Origin: Cristatella mucedo
Taxonomy: Eukaryota > Bryozoa > Phylactolaemata > Cristatellidae
Assembly (NCBI GenBank): GCA_009760855.2
Contig: WPIO01000007.1
Location: 1,739,001 to 1,803,000, forward strand
Direction: 5' to 3'
Length of the DNA stretch: 64,000 bases
Shown piece by piece: positions 23,935-35,306 of this stretch (position 1 is the first letter of the stretch; every line of letters starts with the position of its first letter). The translations under genes and the position numbers were made by a program. The notes under the pieces are model-generated. The model was not told the DNA's origin. It saw only the letters and a program-made list of their open reading frames with translations, and made no database searches.

Positions 23935-24310
23935 TTCGAGGCTCGGGGCGTTGCCATTGGAGCTGATTTGAGCTCTAGGTCACAGAGCCGTTAGCGTACG
24001 CCATGGCCGCTGTTGAACTCCTGTAGCCGTTCTCTGATGACAAATAGACTTGTCTACATTACGGATACGGACTTGATATGTCAAGTTATGAGCGCTTGGC
24101 GTCGCTGCCGTGTTCTTTCTACTGCCGGCATTACCTGGGCGCGTAGGCGCAGCAGCACGTACAATAAACTTGCCGTGCTACGAGGCTCAGGCATTGCCGG
24201 GTAGTCGTAGCACGTCGGCTGAGAGACTAGCACCGCTACGGACGCAGTGTTCGCGGTATAGCTCTGACCGGACGTGTAAGCTGTACACCATGCTTGTAAC
24301 AAGTCTCTAG
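23935..24310 (+). repeat. Unclassified interspersed repeat, family X
   Basis: The order GAGCTGATTTGAGCTCTAGG, CCTGTAGCCGTTCTC, CAAATAGACTTGTCTACATT, ACGGATACGGAC, GAGCGC...CGTCGCTG and CTAGCACCGCTACGGACGC is matched closely by 61910-62235. No coding signature. Confidence 0.55.
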
Positions 24311-24940
24311 CCGTGATACAAGGCGTAATAGTGTAAAACTTATAGGGAATGCCAGCGTTTAGTACAAATCACGAGGCAGACGGTGGCAGGTGGCTACGGC
24401 TAATGTTGCCTGAGCTGCTGGCTGCCGGTGGCGCTTGAAACCCGCTGGTCATACTATAATAACAGAAATGATACAAACTCGTTTGATCGTTTGCGATGCG
24501 CCACGAGAGAAAAAAATCTCTATTTATGCGCTAAGCAACAATCGACCAGAGAAGGTGCTGGGATGAACAGGTGCTAAAGCATTGCGTGGAATTATGATTG
24601 GACGAGGCGAGCAAAGGCGCAAAATAACAACTCAGGAAAACCGGGGAAGCCGAGGAACCGCTGACCGCTGACCGTTCCATAAGTCGCGTACAGGGTAGCC
24701 CGCAGAGCAAACAGGAACTAACAGAACGCTATGTCTACTATGGCAAAGTGAAAGCGATTACCGGGGATAATGAACGTTTGGCTCCGACTTATTTGCAGCA
24801 AGCTCATTGCAGGTAGCTCAGTGACCGTAGCTCGGTGGCCTGAAGAGGAACAGGGCCATTGTCCACGGTCACTGGATCAGGGGCCGCTAAAAAGGGCACG
24901 TAATACTTTTTTGAATTCTTTTTTATATCACATTGTATAT
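24311..24940. other. Unassigned sequence
   Basis: GC-moderate sequence without recognisable coding or repeat signature. Confidence 0.4.
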
Positions 24941-24943
24941 CAC

Positions 24944-24993
24944 ACACACAGACGCGCGCGCACACGCACACACACACACGCGCACACGCACAC

Positions 24994-25075
<82 letters not shown>

Positions 25076-25081
25076 GTATAT

Positions 25082-25119
<38 letters not shown>

Positions 25120-25124
25120 ATATA
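24944..25124. repeat. Compound (CA)n-(TA)n microsatellite
   Basis: About 120 bp CA with early CG interruptions, then TA with a TATGTATATGACATA interruption. Open frames here are repeat artefacts. Confidence 0.97.
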
Positions 25125-25129
25125 TCATT

Positions 25130-25855
25130 TACCACATTTATACTACATTTTATACCACATTTTCTACCACATATACAACATCGTTCTGACGAAGGCCAGA
25201 AAAGATAGAGACAAGCTGAAAAGGACGCACACATGTCTTGCAAATATATGGCGGGTTTCTTTGAAATAATCCAAGAAAATTGATGCAGAACGTGTACAGA
25301 CAATGTTTAGGCAGTGACTCAGAAGAAGACGGACATCGATAACATATTTTAAGGTAGAAAAAATATAAGCCATAAGTCATTACCAAAATCTTTTAGAAAA
25401 CAGAGATTAGGTGGGTGTTACTATCAATGCCAAGAGAAATATAAATGACGTTGCTGAGCCTGTTGAACACGACAGGTAACTTTTTTGGATAGACGAGAAT
25501 GATCAGATTAAAAAATATTCTGAATCTGGCTGAAAACCAGAAAAATTATGTTCTTTGTGCTATACTAAAACTTTGCAATGTCGGCTACCTGAAAATCCGA
25601 TCGAAAAACAAAGCTATTAATAACACCACACGATTTTTGTAATGGAACAATTCTCTTGGATCGTGTCATTTTCAATGCAAAAATAATTTACCATCCCTGT
25701 CCGATGAATGTCTACTTACATCGATACGGTTTAAACGTCCATTGGCAAACGGAAAGGAAGTGAATTGATTGTTGCTAATATATTGACCAATTAGTAAAGC
25801 TGCTTGCTGTTTTGCTGCCTATTGTTCATATAATCGAGTGAAAACTGTCAATATT
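25130..25855. other. Unassigned A/T-rich sequence, possibly 5' part of the adjoining transposase pseudogene
   Basis: Short phrases (FLWNNSLG.., RFKRPLANGKEVN) might be the decayed N-terminal part of the DUF4371-type pseudogene that follows, but I cannot align them securely. Confidence 0.3.
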
Positions 25856-25859
25856 TGCT

Positions 25860-26911
25860 TGAGATACCAGATGGATTCAAAAAGTGAACAAACCCAGAAA
25901 AGCTATGGCTATGTGAAAGCACTTTGCTCTGTTACAAAACTTTGACTATATGGACAAAAGCGGTATAAATAATAACTACTGGCACTGGAATTGATGCGGT
26001 AGTTTAAATTCAAATTTAATCGGAAGCAATGTTAGCGAGATATTTTGAAAATAATACTTGACTGTATGAAATGTCTGGTTTCACAAAATGTGAGATTCGG
26101 GAGCACGGTTATATTTTGAGCTTGGATAAGCACAGAAATATTGAAAATTTTGTTCCGTGGTCAAGCTCGTTGCTCAGTAGACTACATTTTGGAACGCTTT
26201 CAACATGCACAAGAAATTCGGAATGAATTCGTCCACCTACTTATAGCTGCTTTCGTAAGCAAGTTATTAACAGACATAAGAAAATCAAGTATTACCGTAT
26301 CTCAATCAATTAGCTCCTGATCTAGGATATTGGGAATAGCTTGCCCGAGTCATCAGGTGTGTCGATTCTGATTCTAAAAATAATGAAGTTACGATCAAAG
26401 AAACATTTTTATTTGTTGTTGAATTACACGAAAACAATGCAGCAGGCAATGTAAAGGTAATCCTAGAGAGTCTTTAATCCGATACATCTGCTCGGCCAAC
26501 TATTTGCACAATGCTATGATAATGCTGCTATGATGACAACATATTCATTGCCTTTAACAGCAAATATGTGCCCGAATTCCCAAAGCACTGTTTGTCAACT
26601 GTGACAACCGCAGTTTAAATTTGGCAGGAGTACACTTTTTTAAACGGGATCCAGTTTGTTTAAAATCTTTTGGACAGCAAAAAGTGTTCATTCATTTTTT
26701 CTAGTTCGACACTTCGCTGAGAAAAATTTTAAAAAGTTCTGCCTTTTAATAATTAAGCAGCCGGTATCCGACACACACTCACGTACCCGGTCAGTAGCTG
26801 TCAGGGCTATATATGACGGACTTCATGATGTCGTAGAACTGCTGGGAAGTATGTTGGAAGATATATCGATGAGTTTAAAACTGGCATTGACGCAGCACAG
26901 TTAGTTTAAGG
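25860..26911 (+). pseudogene. ZMYM1-like (DUF4371) transposase-derived pseudogene, 5' part
   Basis: Plus-strand, frame-shifting translation follows the ZMYM1/DUF4371 family of hAT-related proteins in order. First comes a GNFLELV-type stretch (about 25970-26020). Then RNEFVHLL.AAF.SKLLTDIRKS (about 26220-26290), VDSDSKNNEVTIKETFLFVVELHENNAAGNV (26355-26460) and FVNCDNRSLNLAGVHF (about 26595-26640). Last is the LSDTRWSAR-like region as VSDTHSRTRSVAVRAIYDGL (26760-26830). Several stops and shifts make it non-functional. The frame is interrupted at 26911 by the hAT transposon and resumes at 30073. It is either a dead transposon or a retrocopied host ZMYM1-like gene; no TIR was identified for it. 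Confidence 0.7.
26904..26911 (+). repeat. Left target-site duplication of the hAT element
   Basis: GTTTAAGG here and CTTTAAGG at 30073-30080 differ at one base. The length of 8 bp is standard for hAT insertion. Confidence 0.75.
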
Positions 26912-27400
26912 CAGGGGTGTCCAACCTTTTTGTGTTGGGGGGCCACATTTCAAAAATTTAAAAGGTCTGGGGGCCACATGTAAATTGGCATAGTTGACCG
27001 CATCAGAAAATAGGATCGTAATTTAGTATGACTATTACTATTATACTTAATAAATAAACCGCAATACAATAGTATTTTTTAGCATATCTATAAATAAATA
27101 ATAAATAATAAAAATGTAATCAAGTGTCCTGGAAAACAATTTGATAGATATTATGGCCAATCTTTTACTTTTGGATTTTTATTTTAACAACATGAAGGCA
27201 GAAACTTATAAAAATTACAAAATTACAGGAAAAGGAGTCACATAATATTAATGTCTTTGGATTAATTAAATGCCACAGGTATTCAATGTCTTCTGCACTG
27301 CAGGCATCAGTGAGATATTTGGCATTGTTTCTGTTTGCATAAAAAGTTGACACCTACTGCAACAGTGGATGTGGCAATTCTACGAATTCCTGATAAATGT

Positions 27401-29484
27401 TCATCTGTGAGAACGGATCGAGTCTTTGTTTTCACCTTTTTTTAGTCTGGAAAAAAGGTGTTCACAGCAATATGTGCTTCCAAAAAGTTCAATATACCTG
27501 CGAGCATGTTTGGCTAGGTCAGAAAAAGACTCTGATGAAACATACTGCTTGTAAAAGGTAGCAAGGTCATGCTGATCATAAGCAGTTTTTAAATTGCTGT
27601 CATTATGAATGTCGATTAGTTCGAGTTGAAATTCATCAGGTGCATCAGAGGGATCGATATTAAATGGATTACTAATCATGTTCATGTCATCCACATGTTG
27701 TTGGAAATCCTGAAACTTCTCTTCGAATTCATCAGCAAGTTTGCTAACAAGAGTGGAGTCCTTCGTATGAGCCAACGTTTCTGGCGATCTTGTTGCTAGT
27801 GTTGTGAAATGTAGCAGTTTCTTATCTGATCTAAGTGTTTCCGGAAAAGTTTCAGCTTTTGCACAAACGCGACAACACACTCATACATTTTATGGACCAG
27901 TTGATCCTTACCTTGGAGTTTGACGTTAAGATCTGCAAGATGTTTGGTCATGTCCACCAAAAAAGCCAAATACTGCTGGTCATTGAGGAAGCCAACATCT
28001 TTTCCCTCTTCTGTCATAAATGTTTTTATTTCGTCCCGAAGTGACCAAAACCAGGCTAACGTATTTGCCCTAATTAGCCAACGGACTTGGCAGAAATAAA
28101 TAACATCACAATGATCTGATCCCAACTCTTCAATGAAAGCCTGAAATTGTCTGTGGTTTATCGCGAGACCTTATCACATTGACTGTTGAAACTACATTGT
28201 CCATTACATGTTGCATGCTCAAGACCTTTGCACATAGCTGTTCTTTGTGGATGATGCAGTGATGACTGACAATTTTGTGAGGTACTAATTTTACACTTAA
28301 AGATAAAAATCCATTGTGTCTACCTGTCATTGAAGGGGCTCTGTCTGTGGTTAAACCAATCAATTTAGTTTCAGGAATATTACATACTCTCCCATTAGGC
28401 CAAGCATCGTACCACCCGCTTTTCGGAATCCAACAGTCTAGAAATACCTCGTACAAACCTCAAATCCTTTGGAGACCGTGCATTTTGTTCGTATGCTCCT
28501 AAAGCCTGGAACTCCCTCCCGACCTGCGTCAGAACATCCCCTGACCTGACCACCTTTAAAAGGAACTTAAAAGCACACCTATTTAGGACAGCATTTAGTA
28601 GGTCCCTGTGATTCGTCCTTCACGTGCTTATGCGTGCTGACACTGTGCATGCTGCCACTAACCACATTTGCATGCTGACCCTGTGCATGTCACCCCTAAT
28701 CATGTTATTCATTTTTTTTCAAGCATGATTTTACTTATCATTTAATTGCATTTCCCTTTGCAGCAAATGTAAAGTGCCTAGAAAGAGATTAAGTTATCTG
28801 AGGGCGCTTTATCAAGTACATTATTATTATTATTATTATTATTAAATTTTGTGAGGACCCTCTTGACCCGATCCAAAATGTCCCTCCCCGTTGTAGTGCC
28901 TTTTATTAAACATATATCCATCAGTTCTTCGATAATGACAAACTTTCCTGTTACTCCGCGTACAAACACCGACAGTTGAGCCGTATCGCTATTGTCCGTG
29001 CTTTCGTCGAGCGCAAGAGAATAAAATTCGCATTCAGCAAGTCTTTTAGTGAGACTTTCTTCTGTGTTGGATGCGAGCTCGTCAACTATTCTCGCAACCG
29101 TTTGATTTGAAAGACTGGATTTCTCTACTTCTGACTTCTTTTCTGGACAGACCACACCAGTAAACAGCCTGAGGCATTCCTTAACAGATTCACCATCGGA
29201 AAATGCTTTCCCCGCTTAGCTATAGCTTCAGCTATTAAAAAACTTACTTTGGTTGAAGCCTCAGACTTGTTGCTGACTGCTGTAAACAATGACTGCTGTC
29301 CAATGACGCTCTGTTTCAACGAGTTCACGCGATCAATTCGAAGTTGACCAGTCAGCCTGTTGTACCTGTCGCCATGCTTTGTTGAAAAATGTCGCTTAAC
29401 ATTGTACTCCTTTGCAATGGCAATTGTTTCTTGGCATATTAGGCACATTATCCTACCAAATCGTTTCATTACAAAATAGTCCAC
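27401..29484 (-). pseudogene. hAT transposase, GTF2IRD2/ZBED5-like, broken
   Basis: The minus-strand product is a cut-and-paste DDE transposase with an RNase H-like fold. Order: an N-terminal SPIN-DOC/BED-like zinc finger, CLICQETIAIAKEYNVKRHF then H-x4-H (about 29330-29450); a Q-rich linker; first catalytic Asp in YSLALDESTDNSDTAQ (about 29000); second in GLTTDRAPSM (about 28330); CQVRWLIRANTLAWFWSLRD (about 28060); FLVDMTKHLADLNVKLQGKD (about 27930). The C-terminal dimerisation segment is STYCCEHLFSRLKKG near 27430. The spacing fits GTF2IRD2's domesticated Charlie8-type domain. Breaks: frame changes near 29140, 28130 and 27850, and an L2 insertion at 28411-28846. Beyond 27401 a further C-terminal remnant (NFYANRNNAKYLTDACSAED) continues in another frame to about 27260. 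Confidence 0.88.
28411..28846 (+). mobile_element. L2-like 3' end nested in the hAT transposase
   Basis: Plus-strand copy: the end of the ORF (an ACCTCAAATCCTTTGGAGAC stretch, a CCTGGAACTCCCTCCCGACC stretch), the 3' UTR, the conserved tail and (ATT)n at 28823-28846. It interrupts the transposase between LTKFN and the segment before KLIGLTTDRAPSM, so it inserted after the hAT element did. Confidence 0.88.
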
Positions 29485-30057
29485 AGTCCAAGATGCTTTG
29501 AAAAGTCTTCCTTCTGCGTCAATTTTTTGTTTTTTTGCTATTATTCACGTTCGCCACTATTTTTCTCTGTGAAATAAAAAACAGATCAGTTACTAATTGA
29601 TTAATTTATATTTTATCACAGCAATATCTTAGTATTAGTAAGTAAGTTAAGCAATACGCGTTTTTTGAAAAACTTACCTGACTGATTCCAGTTCGTGCAG
29701 CAGCAGCTGAGAAACGGTTCTTTTATCTATCCACAGTGTGAAACAGTAAATTCTGCTTGCGGAAGCATTATAAATGTGATCGTAATGGCACCGCTGTAGC
29801 AAAAATATATTACCCCTTCACGCAAAAATGTTCGCATGAAGGCTAGCAAAATAAATCGATTTTTTTACCTTCACGCAAAAATAGCCATTCGGACACCTTC
29901 ACGCTTCACGCGCGCGTGAAGTACATCACAGCGCCTTATATCGTCGTTTGTAATGATTAAAAATTAACGAAAAACATGGAGTGACAAATATTTTTGGGAT
30001 AACGTTGCGGGCCGAATAGAAGACCTCAGCGGGCCGGGTTGTGGCCCGCGGGCCACG

Positions 30058-30072
30058 TGTTGGACACCCCTG
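30058..30072 (-). repeat. Right terminal inverted repeat of the hAT element
   Basis: Reverse complement reads CAGGGGTGTCCAACA. Pairs with 26912-26926; the first 14 bases are identical. Confidence 0.9.
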
Positions 30073-30440
30073 CTTTAAGGCATATTGATATTTAACTTAA
30101 TAGTTCTAGTGGAATTTTCGTAGACTGTTCTGGGCTGAATGGACAAAATCCAGAAACTGTTACTGGATTCTACGATGAATTTTAGAGAAGCAGCAGCTGA
30201 TATTGAATCCCTAAAGCAAGAAATATTGGAAAATCTGCACAATTTGAGTAAAAATTCTGCAAATATTGCCAAGATTAACGTAACAGCTAGAGGCGTTGAA
30301 ATTGAAAGAATAATAAGGCTACGTCAGAGGACGTCTGGTGAACGCGCAATAGACGCCGGACTTATACCTGAGGAAGAAAATACAATTAATTGGATGCTTA
30401 GCTCTCTCTCCTTACAACGGGACTGCAAATGGCATTGATT
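30073..30440 (+). pseudogene. ZMYM1-like (DUF4371) pseudogene, part continuing after the hAT insertion
   Basis: After the target-site duplication the frame resumes with MDKIQKLLLDSTMNFREAAA ... LKQEILENLHNLSKNSANIAKI... and EIERI..LRQRTSGERAID. This matches the ZMYM1/DUF4371 helical segment (long amphipathic helix, then a basic patch) that normally follows the LSDTRWSAR region. It directly extends 25860-26911, showing that the hAT inserted into an already present pseudogene. The C-terminal dimerisation segment was not found. Confidence 0.65.
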
Positions 30441-30995
30441 TTCTTTTGCCATTCAACCACTGTGAAAGCTGTGCTGCAAGTGTAGCACAACCTGTGTGTG
30501 GGGCCCAAGGCTGGTCTTAGTCACAAGCCTTTCATCCGAAGTAAAGATGACATGCCTTCTTCATTTGAGAGCTGATTCTTTTCTTCGGGCTGGCAAATGT
30601 CTCTTCACCACAAATATAGCAAATATTGTCCTCGATATTAAAGCACTTTCGAGGCCTTACTGCTCTGTATTATACCTCGACGAATAAAATAATAGCAATT
30701 TCATGTAAGAATAGCTTAAACTGTCTGGCAGAAAGTCTGAAAAATATTTTAGATGCTCAACCTTTCCGACTGGGCTTTATGACGTCAGCTTACTGCAGCA
30801 GCCGCCTTGCAGTAGTATATCATTGCATCAGAAAATGATGCAATTAACTCTGGAGGATGTGCGCATGATAACAATATACAATGCCATCCAATTTTAAATC
30901 AGTCTAGGCTTGCTTAGGATGTTGTTACACTCCTACTGGATAAATACGGTGAAACGTAGAAAATGAACTATATTAAACATCTTCTAAACGAGAGT
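30441..30995. other. Unassigned sequence after the DUF4371 pseudogene
   Basis: May contain the decayed 3' part of the pseudogene, but no motif could be aligned. Confidence 0.35.
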
Positions 30996-30999
30996 CGAT

Positions 31000-31280
31000 A
31001 CAAAATGTAATGGTTATATTCGTATTCAGCACAGCTAGACATTAAAGGTAGAGGTCTTTTCGAGTCAGTAACGATTTCAATGCTAACCGGTGTACATAAG
31101 CAGCCCGGATTGGATTTAGAGTTCCTAGAGAACTATCGCTCAGTTTACATTCTTTCTTTCTGTAAAAGATTCTTTAAAAGATCCAAGTATCTTGTAGCAC
31201 GCATAGAAAAGAATGATACTAATCTTTATGTCAAGCAATTCCTACTTTCCATGGACTTAACTATTGCTGGCTAGCTAATT
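31000..31280 (+). mobile_element. CR1-like RT fragment
   Basis: The open frame 31080-31274 reads LTGVHKQPGLDLEFLENYRS then YILSFCKRFFKRSKYLVARI. This is the non-LTR RT entry segment (P.KKP.LD...L.NYRP.S.L...SK..E....). Motifs A-C are absent, so it is a small relic. Confidence 0.55.
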
Positions 31281-31504
31281 AAGCACGTTTACAGACCTAG
31301 ACTAAGCTGTAGCTTGACACTCTGGCGACACATCTGCGAGGAAACGGAAACACCAAGGGGGCTTAAACCACCAGTTGTTCGGCTGGCACTCACAGCGTAG
31401 CAATCACTCGGCCGTTCACCGCATCCACTCGCGTTCTAAATGCCCTCACCGTCCGCGAACTCCTTATCCTGCCTGCCACAATCATGTTGCTTAGTGTGAA
31501 GGGC

Positions 31505-31608
31505 GAGCCCGGCCTGTTAAGCCGCGTCAGGGGCGAGCCAGCATGCCGTGGCTGAGCAACCGGCCTGTTAAGCCGTGTCAGGGGCGAGCCAGCATGCCGT
31601 GGCTTAGC
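31505..31608. repeat. Two-unit tandem repeat of about 50 bp
   Basis: GGCCTGTTAAGCCGCGTCAG then GGGCGAGCCAGCATGCCGTG occurs twice head to tail (31509-31553 and 31561-31605) with about one mismatch. GC-rich, no coding signature. Confidence 0.8.
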
Positions 31609-31829
31609 CACGACGCACTATTAGACCTAATAAGCTAGGCTTAACCGGCTGTGCTACGACAATGCAGCAGCAATGTCTAGCCACTTGTCAGGTGTCCAAA
31701 AAAGTAATACTGTCCCGAAATACGAAGGCATTTCTGTAAACTGAAAAATGAAGCTTGAATCTGGCAGGAGTTCATTATGCAAATCAAGATCTGATTTCAT
31801 TACATTTTTTTGAACAATATAGAGCACCC

Positions 31830-34800
31830 AATAATAATAATAATAATGTACTTGATAAAGCACCCTCAGAGAACTTATTCTCTTTCTAGGCACTTTAAAT
31901 TTGCTGCAAAGTGAAATGCCATTGAATGGTAAGTAAAATCATGCTTGAAAAACAAACAAAATGAATAACATGGTTAGGGGTGACATGCACAGGGTCAGCA
32001 TGCAAATGTGGTTAGTGGCAGCATGCACAGTGTGAGCACGCATAAGCACATCAACAACGAATCACAGGGACCCACTAAATGCTGTCCTAAATAGGTGTTT
32101 TTTTAAGTTCCTTTTAAATGTGGTCAGGTCATGGGATGTCCTGACGCAGGTCGGGAGGGAGTTCCAGGCTTTGAGAGCATACGAGCTAAATGCACGATCT
32201 CTAAATAAATTAAGGTTTGTACGAGGTATTACTAGAATGTTGGATTCCGAAAAGCGGGTGGTACGATGCTTGGCCTGATGGGGGAGTATGTCGGAGAGAT
32301 AGGCTGGAGCCATAGAATGAAGGGACCTAAAAGTGAGCGACAAAACCTTGAAGCCAATCCGTTGCTTGAATGGTAGCCAGTGCAGGTCGGCGAGAAGTGG
32401 AGTAATGTGGCAACTGCGACGCTCACGACAGACAAGCCTAGCTGCAGAGTTTTGCACCAGCTGCAATCGCCTGATCGCACATGCTGGTAGGCCAGTAAGC
32501 AGTGAGTTGCAGAAGTTGAGACGAGATGTCACGAATGCATGGACCAACTTGGACGTGGTATCCTTATCTAAACAAGCCCTAATTTTAGCAATGTTATGAA
32601 GCTGAAAATAGGCTGATTTGACTGTGGAGCTGATGTGGTCGTCTAACGAGAGGTCGCTTTGGAATATGACACCTAGATTTCGAGCTGATGCAACGGGAGA
32701 TATGCTGGCAGAGCCAATTTTGAAAGTCAGCCTTTCCAATTTCTGAATAACACAAGGTTTGCCCATAACTAGTAAGTTAGTTTTATCATCGTTTAGTTTT
32801 AGAAAATTTGCTGCCATCCAGGATCGGATGTCATCAATGCATGCAGCGAGTGAGTTGAGAGAATTTGAGGTGCTCGAAGGCTGGGAGGGATCAAAGCAAA
32901 GGTACAACTGAGTGTCATCCGCATAGAAGTGAAAGCCTAGATTGTGCTTGGCAATCACATCAGCGAGAGGGAGAGTATAAACCGTGAAAAGGACCGGACC
33001 TAGCACAGAGCCCTGAGGTACTCCATATTTTAGAGGTACTTCAGATGATCTTTGTCCATTCACGTCAACACTCTGGAGTCTCCCACTGAGATAGGACCTG
33101 AACCACTGCAGAGCAGTGCCAGTGATGCCCAGGCGAGATGAGAGGCGCTCTAGAAGTACTTTGTGATCGATGGTATCAAAAGCTGCCGAAAGATCGAGCA
33201 AAACAAGAAGAGACACTCTACCCATGTCTGCATTCCTAAGTAGGTCGTTGTATGCCCGAAGCAATGCTGACTCTGTGGAGTGATTAGCTCTAAAGCCAGA
33301 CTGGAACTTACTAGCAAGGTGTGAGGTTTCGATATACGAGTTCAGCTGGTCTGCCACGACCCGTTCCAGTGTCTTTGATAGGAATGGTAGAAGGGAGACT
33401 GGGCGGTAGTTGCTTAAGTTCTCTTGGTCTAGTGTAGCTTTCTTGAGAAGTGGCCTGACTACAGCTTTTTTGAAAGGTGCTGGGACCTGACCTGAGGCTA
33501 ATGACATATTAATGATGTTGGTTATGCATGGCAGCAGCAGATCAATGCAACGTAGGAGCAGGACAGTGGGAATAGGGTCCAGTGGACTTGTTGTCTTCTT
33601 TGATTGTGATACGAACTTTAGGACTAGATCACTAGTGACCTGCTTAAATGCAGACATTGAGGTGCAGCCAGGAACCGAGGAACAGCATTCTAGTGGGGAG
33701 GTTGTCATCGCACGGATGGATTCCCTGATCTTGCCTATTTTCTGCACAAAGAATCGAGAGAAGTGATCAGCTAGATCATCACAAGGATCATCAGGTAAGG
33801 AGCTAACCTGGGAACGGTTGAGGAGATGGTTTATTGTCGACATCAGCATTTTTGGATTGTGCACCTGTGATTCAACAATGTTTTTATAGAAGCTAGATTT
33901 GGTCTTTGCTAGGATTGATTGGTACAACCTACAATAGTCTTCATATGCCTGTCGATGGACAGTTAGTCCGGATCTTGTGTATGGTTTTTCAAGCTTTCGT
34001 TTAGTAGACTTGGCTAGTTTAATGTCTGTGGTAAACCATAGGCCGTCTGGGCGTGGGCGCACAGTGCGCTTTGTCAGAGGTGGGAACTCGTCTAGCGTAT
34101 CAGCTAGTGTCGTGTTGAAGCTATCTACCAATGATGACAGATCGGAGGGAGGATTGAGCAGGAGAGGTGAAGCAGATTTTCTCGCACGGACAGCATCGAT
34201 GTCAAGGGTCTTGAGGTTTCGCGATTCACTGGTTATTTTAGAGAAGGATGTGGACACACACTGCAGATTTAATGAGATCTGCACGTGGTCAGATAAGCAG
34301 GATTTAGAAATAATTGGTGATGACACAGTGCAGTTGTATGAGAAAATCTGGTCGAGTGTGTGACCCTTGATGTGGGTAGGGTCATGCACATGAGCCACAA
34401 GAGACAATGAGTCAGTCAATGCACGAAATTCGGTGCTGAAAGCGTCAGATAAGTTATCAAAGTGAACGTTGAAATCACCCATAACGAGGAAGAATCTATT
34501 TCTTGCACACAGAATCGAAATGAGATCGGAGAAATCTGGGATAAAGGAGGATTTGGTACCTGGTGGGTGATAGACTATTGCCACTATCGGTAGCTTGTTT
34601 TTGAGTGAGACCAAGACAATTGATTAAAATGACTGCTTCGAGGGTACTGCAAATATCTTGAAGTTGAATTTCGAGCGCACAATAATAGCAACTCCACCTC
34701 CAGTTTTGATTGATCTAGGGTTGCGAAAGAACTAGAAACCGGATGGAGTAGCGTCTCTAATTGTCGGGCTGTTTATCGATTTCAGCCAGGTTTCAGATAG

Positions 34801-35100
34801 GGCGAGCAGGTCGATACCATTTTTAGAAATGAGGTCGCTTATTACCAGAGGTTTAATTTGTTTAGGATAAGCTCTGATGTGGGAAGAACTGAAGATAGTC
34901 TTAGCCATCACTGTCAAAGGTGACTCTGCAACAAGGTGAAGTGCAAGAGTCGAGGCTATGCAAGCTATCAATGAAGGATTGAATAGCATTGTAGGTTTTT
35001 GGAGCTACTGCCTCAGGACACAAATGGAACAGTTAAAAAACGAAGTTAAGTTGGAAGTCTTCTTCACTTTTTTTGAACTTAAACTTTTTGGCTCTGTTGC
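31830..35100 (-). mobile_element. Near full-length L2-like non-LTR retrotransposon
   Basis: Best copy in the window. A (TAA)n tail (31831-31849) precedes the conserved 3' end and about 220 bp of 3' UTR. A single ORF2-type frame of about 975 codons follows (32062-34989), then a short 5' part up to about 35100. A SINE adjoins on the right. No separate ORF1 was seen. The fold L2/CR1 assignment rests on the RT sequence and on the microsatellite-ending 3' tail. Confidence 0.9.
32062..34989 (-). pseudogene. L2-like ORF2: endonuclease plus reverse transcriptase, two in-frame stops
   Basis: One frame runs from 34989 to 32062 and is broken only by TAG at 34732-34734 and TAA at 34624-34626. N-terminal apurinic-type endonuclease: GIDLLALSETWLKS, GGGVAIIVRSKFN, LVMGDFNVHFD and DPTHIKGHTLDQIF, then LSDH. 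These are the ETWL, GGG, GDFN, H/D and SDH landmarks. The RT follows with KATLDQENLSNYRPVSLLPF, motif A LLDLSAAFDTIDH, motif B GVPQGSVLGP, motif C FHFYADDTQLYL (about 32911-32945) and the C-terminal domain ending at SGSL. ORF2 makes the nick and the cDNA for target-primed integration. With both stops in the endonuclease half this copy is probably dead, though the downstream 850 codons are open. Confidence 0.9.
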
Positions 35101-35140
35101 CGTTTTGTTACAACGTCTCAAGAAATATTGACCGCGTTAG

Positions 35141-35306
35141 ATAAATAAATAAATCCTAGCTGATTAAACAGCCTCTTTTGTATAGCGATAGAAAAGCCTT
35201 TTACGGCTACCACCACTACTTGCAGTGGTGATAAAGAATCGCCCACTGCAGGAATCGGACCCACGATCTCGGGACCGAGGTCGTGAAAGCAACCACCTTA
35301 CAGGAC
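35141..35306 (-). mobile_element. tRNA-derived SINE copy
   Basis: Minus-strand copy of the 22822 family: the 3' end is on the left (TAGCTGATTAAACAGCCTCT), the head on the right (GACCGAGGTCGTGAAAGCAA). The B box is mutated (GGAATCGGACCC in plus orientation). Confidence 0.75.

Larger units (their letters stand above)
26912..30072 (-). mobile_element. hAT transposon (ZBED/GTF2IRD2-like, Charlie-type), about 3.2 kb including a nested L2
   Basis: Terminal inverted repeats start CAGGGGTGTCCAAC at 26912 and, reverse-complemented, end at 30072. Both are followed by GGCCACA-containing subterminal sequence. An 8-bp duplication (7/8 identical) flanks it. The minus strand encodes a hAT transposase with characteristic motifs. 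The element lies inside the DUF4371-type pseudogene and itself contains an L2 3' end at 28411-28846. Frameshifts mean it can no longer move by itself, although TIR integrity suggests moderate age. Confidence 0.92.

Noticed and set aside
32062-34614. 850-codon frame taken as a complete protein starting at 34614
   Set aside because: The apparent start is a TTG just after an in-frame stop; the endonuclease continues upstream in the same frame, so the natural start lies further 5'.
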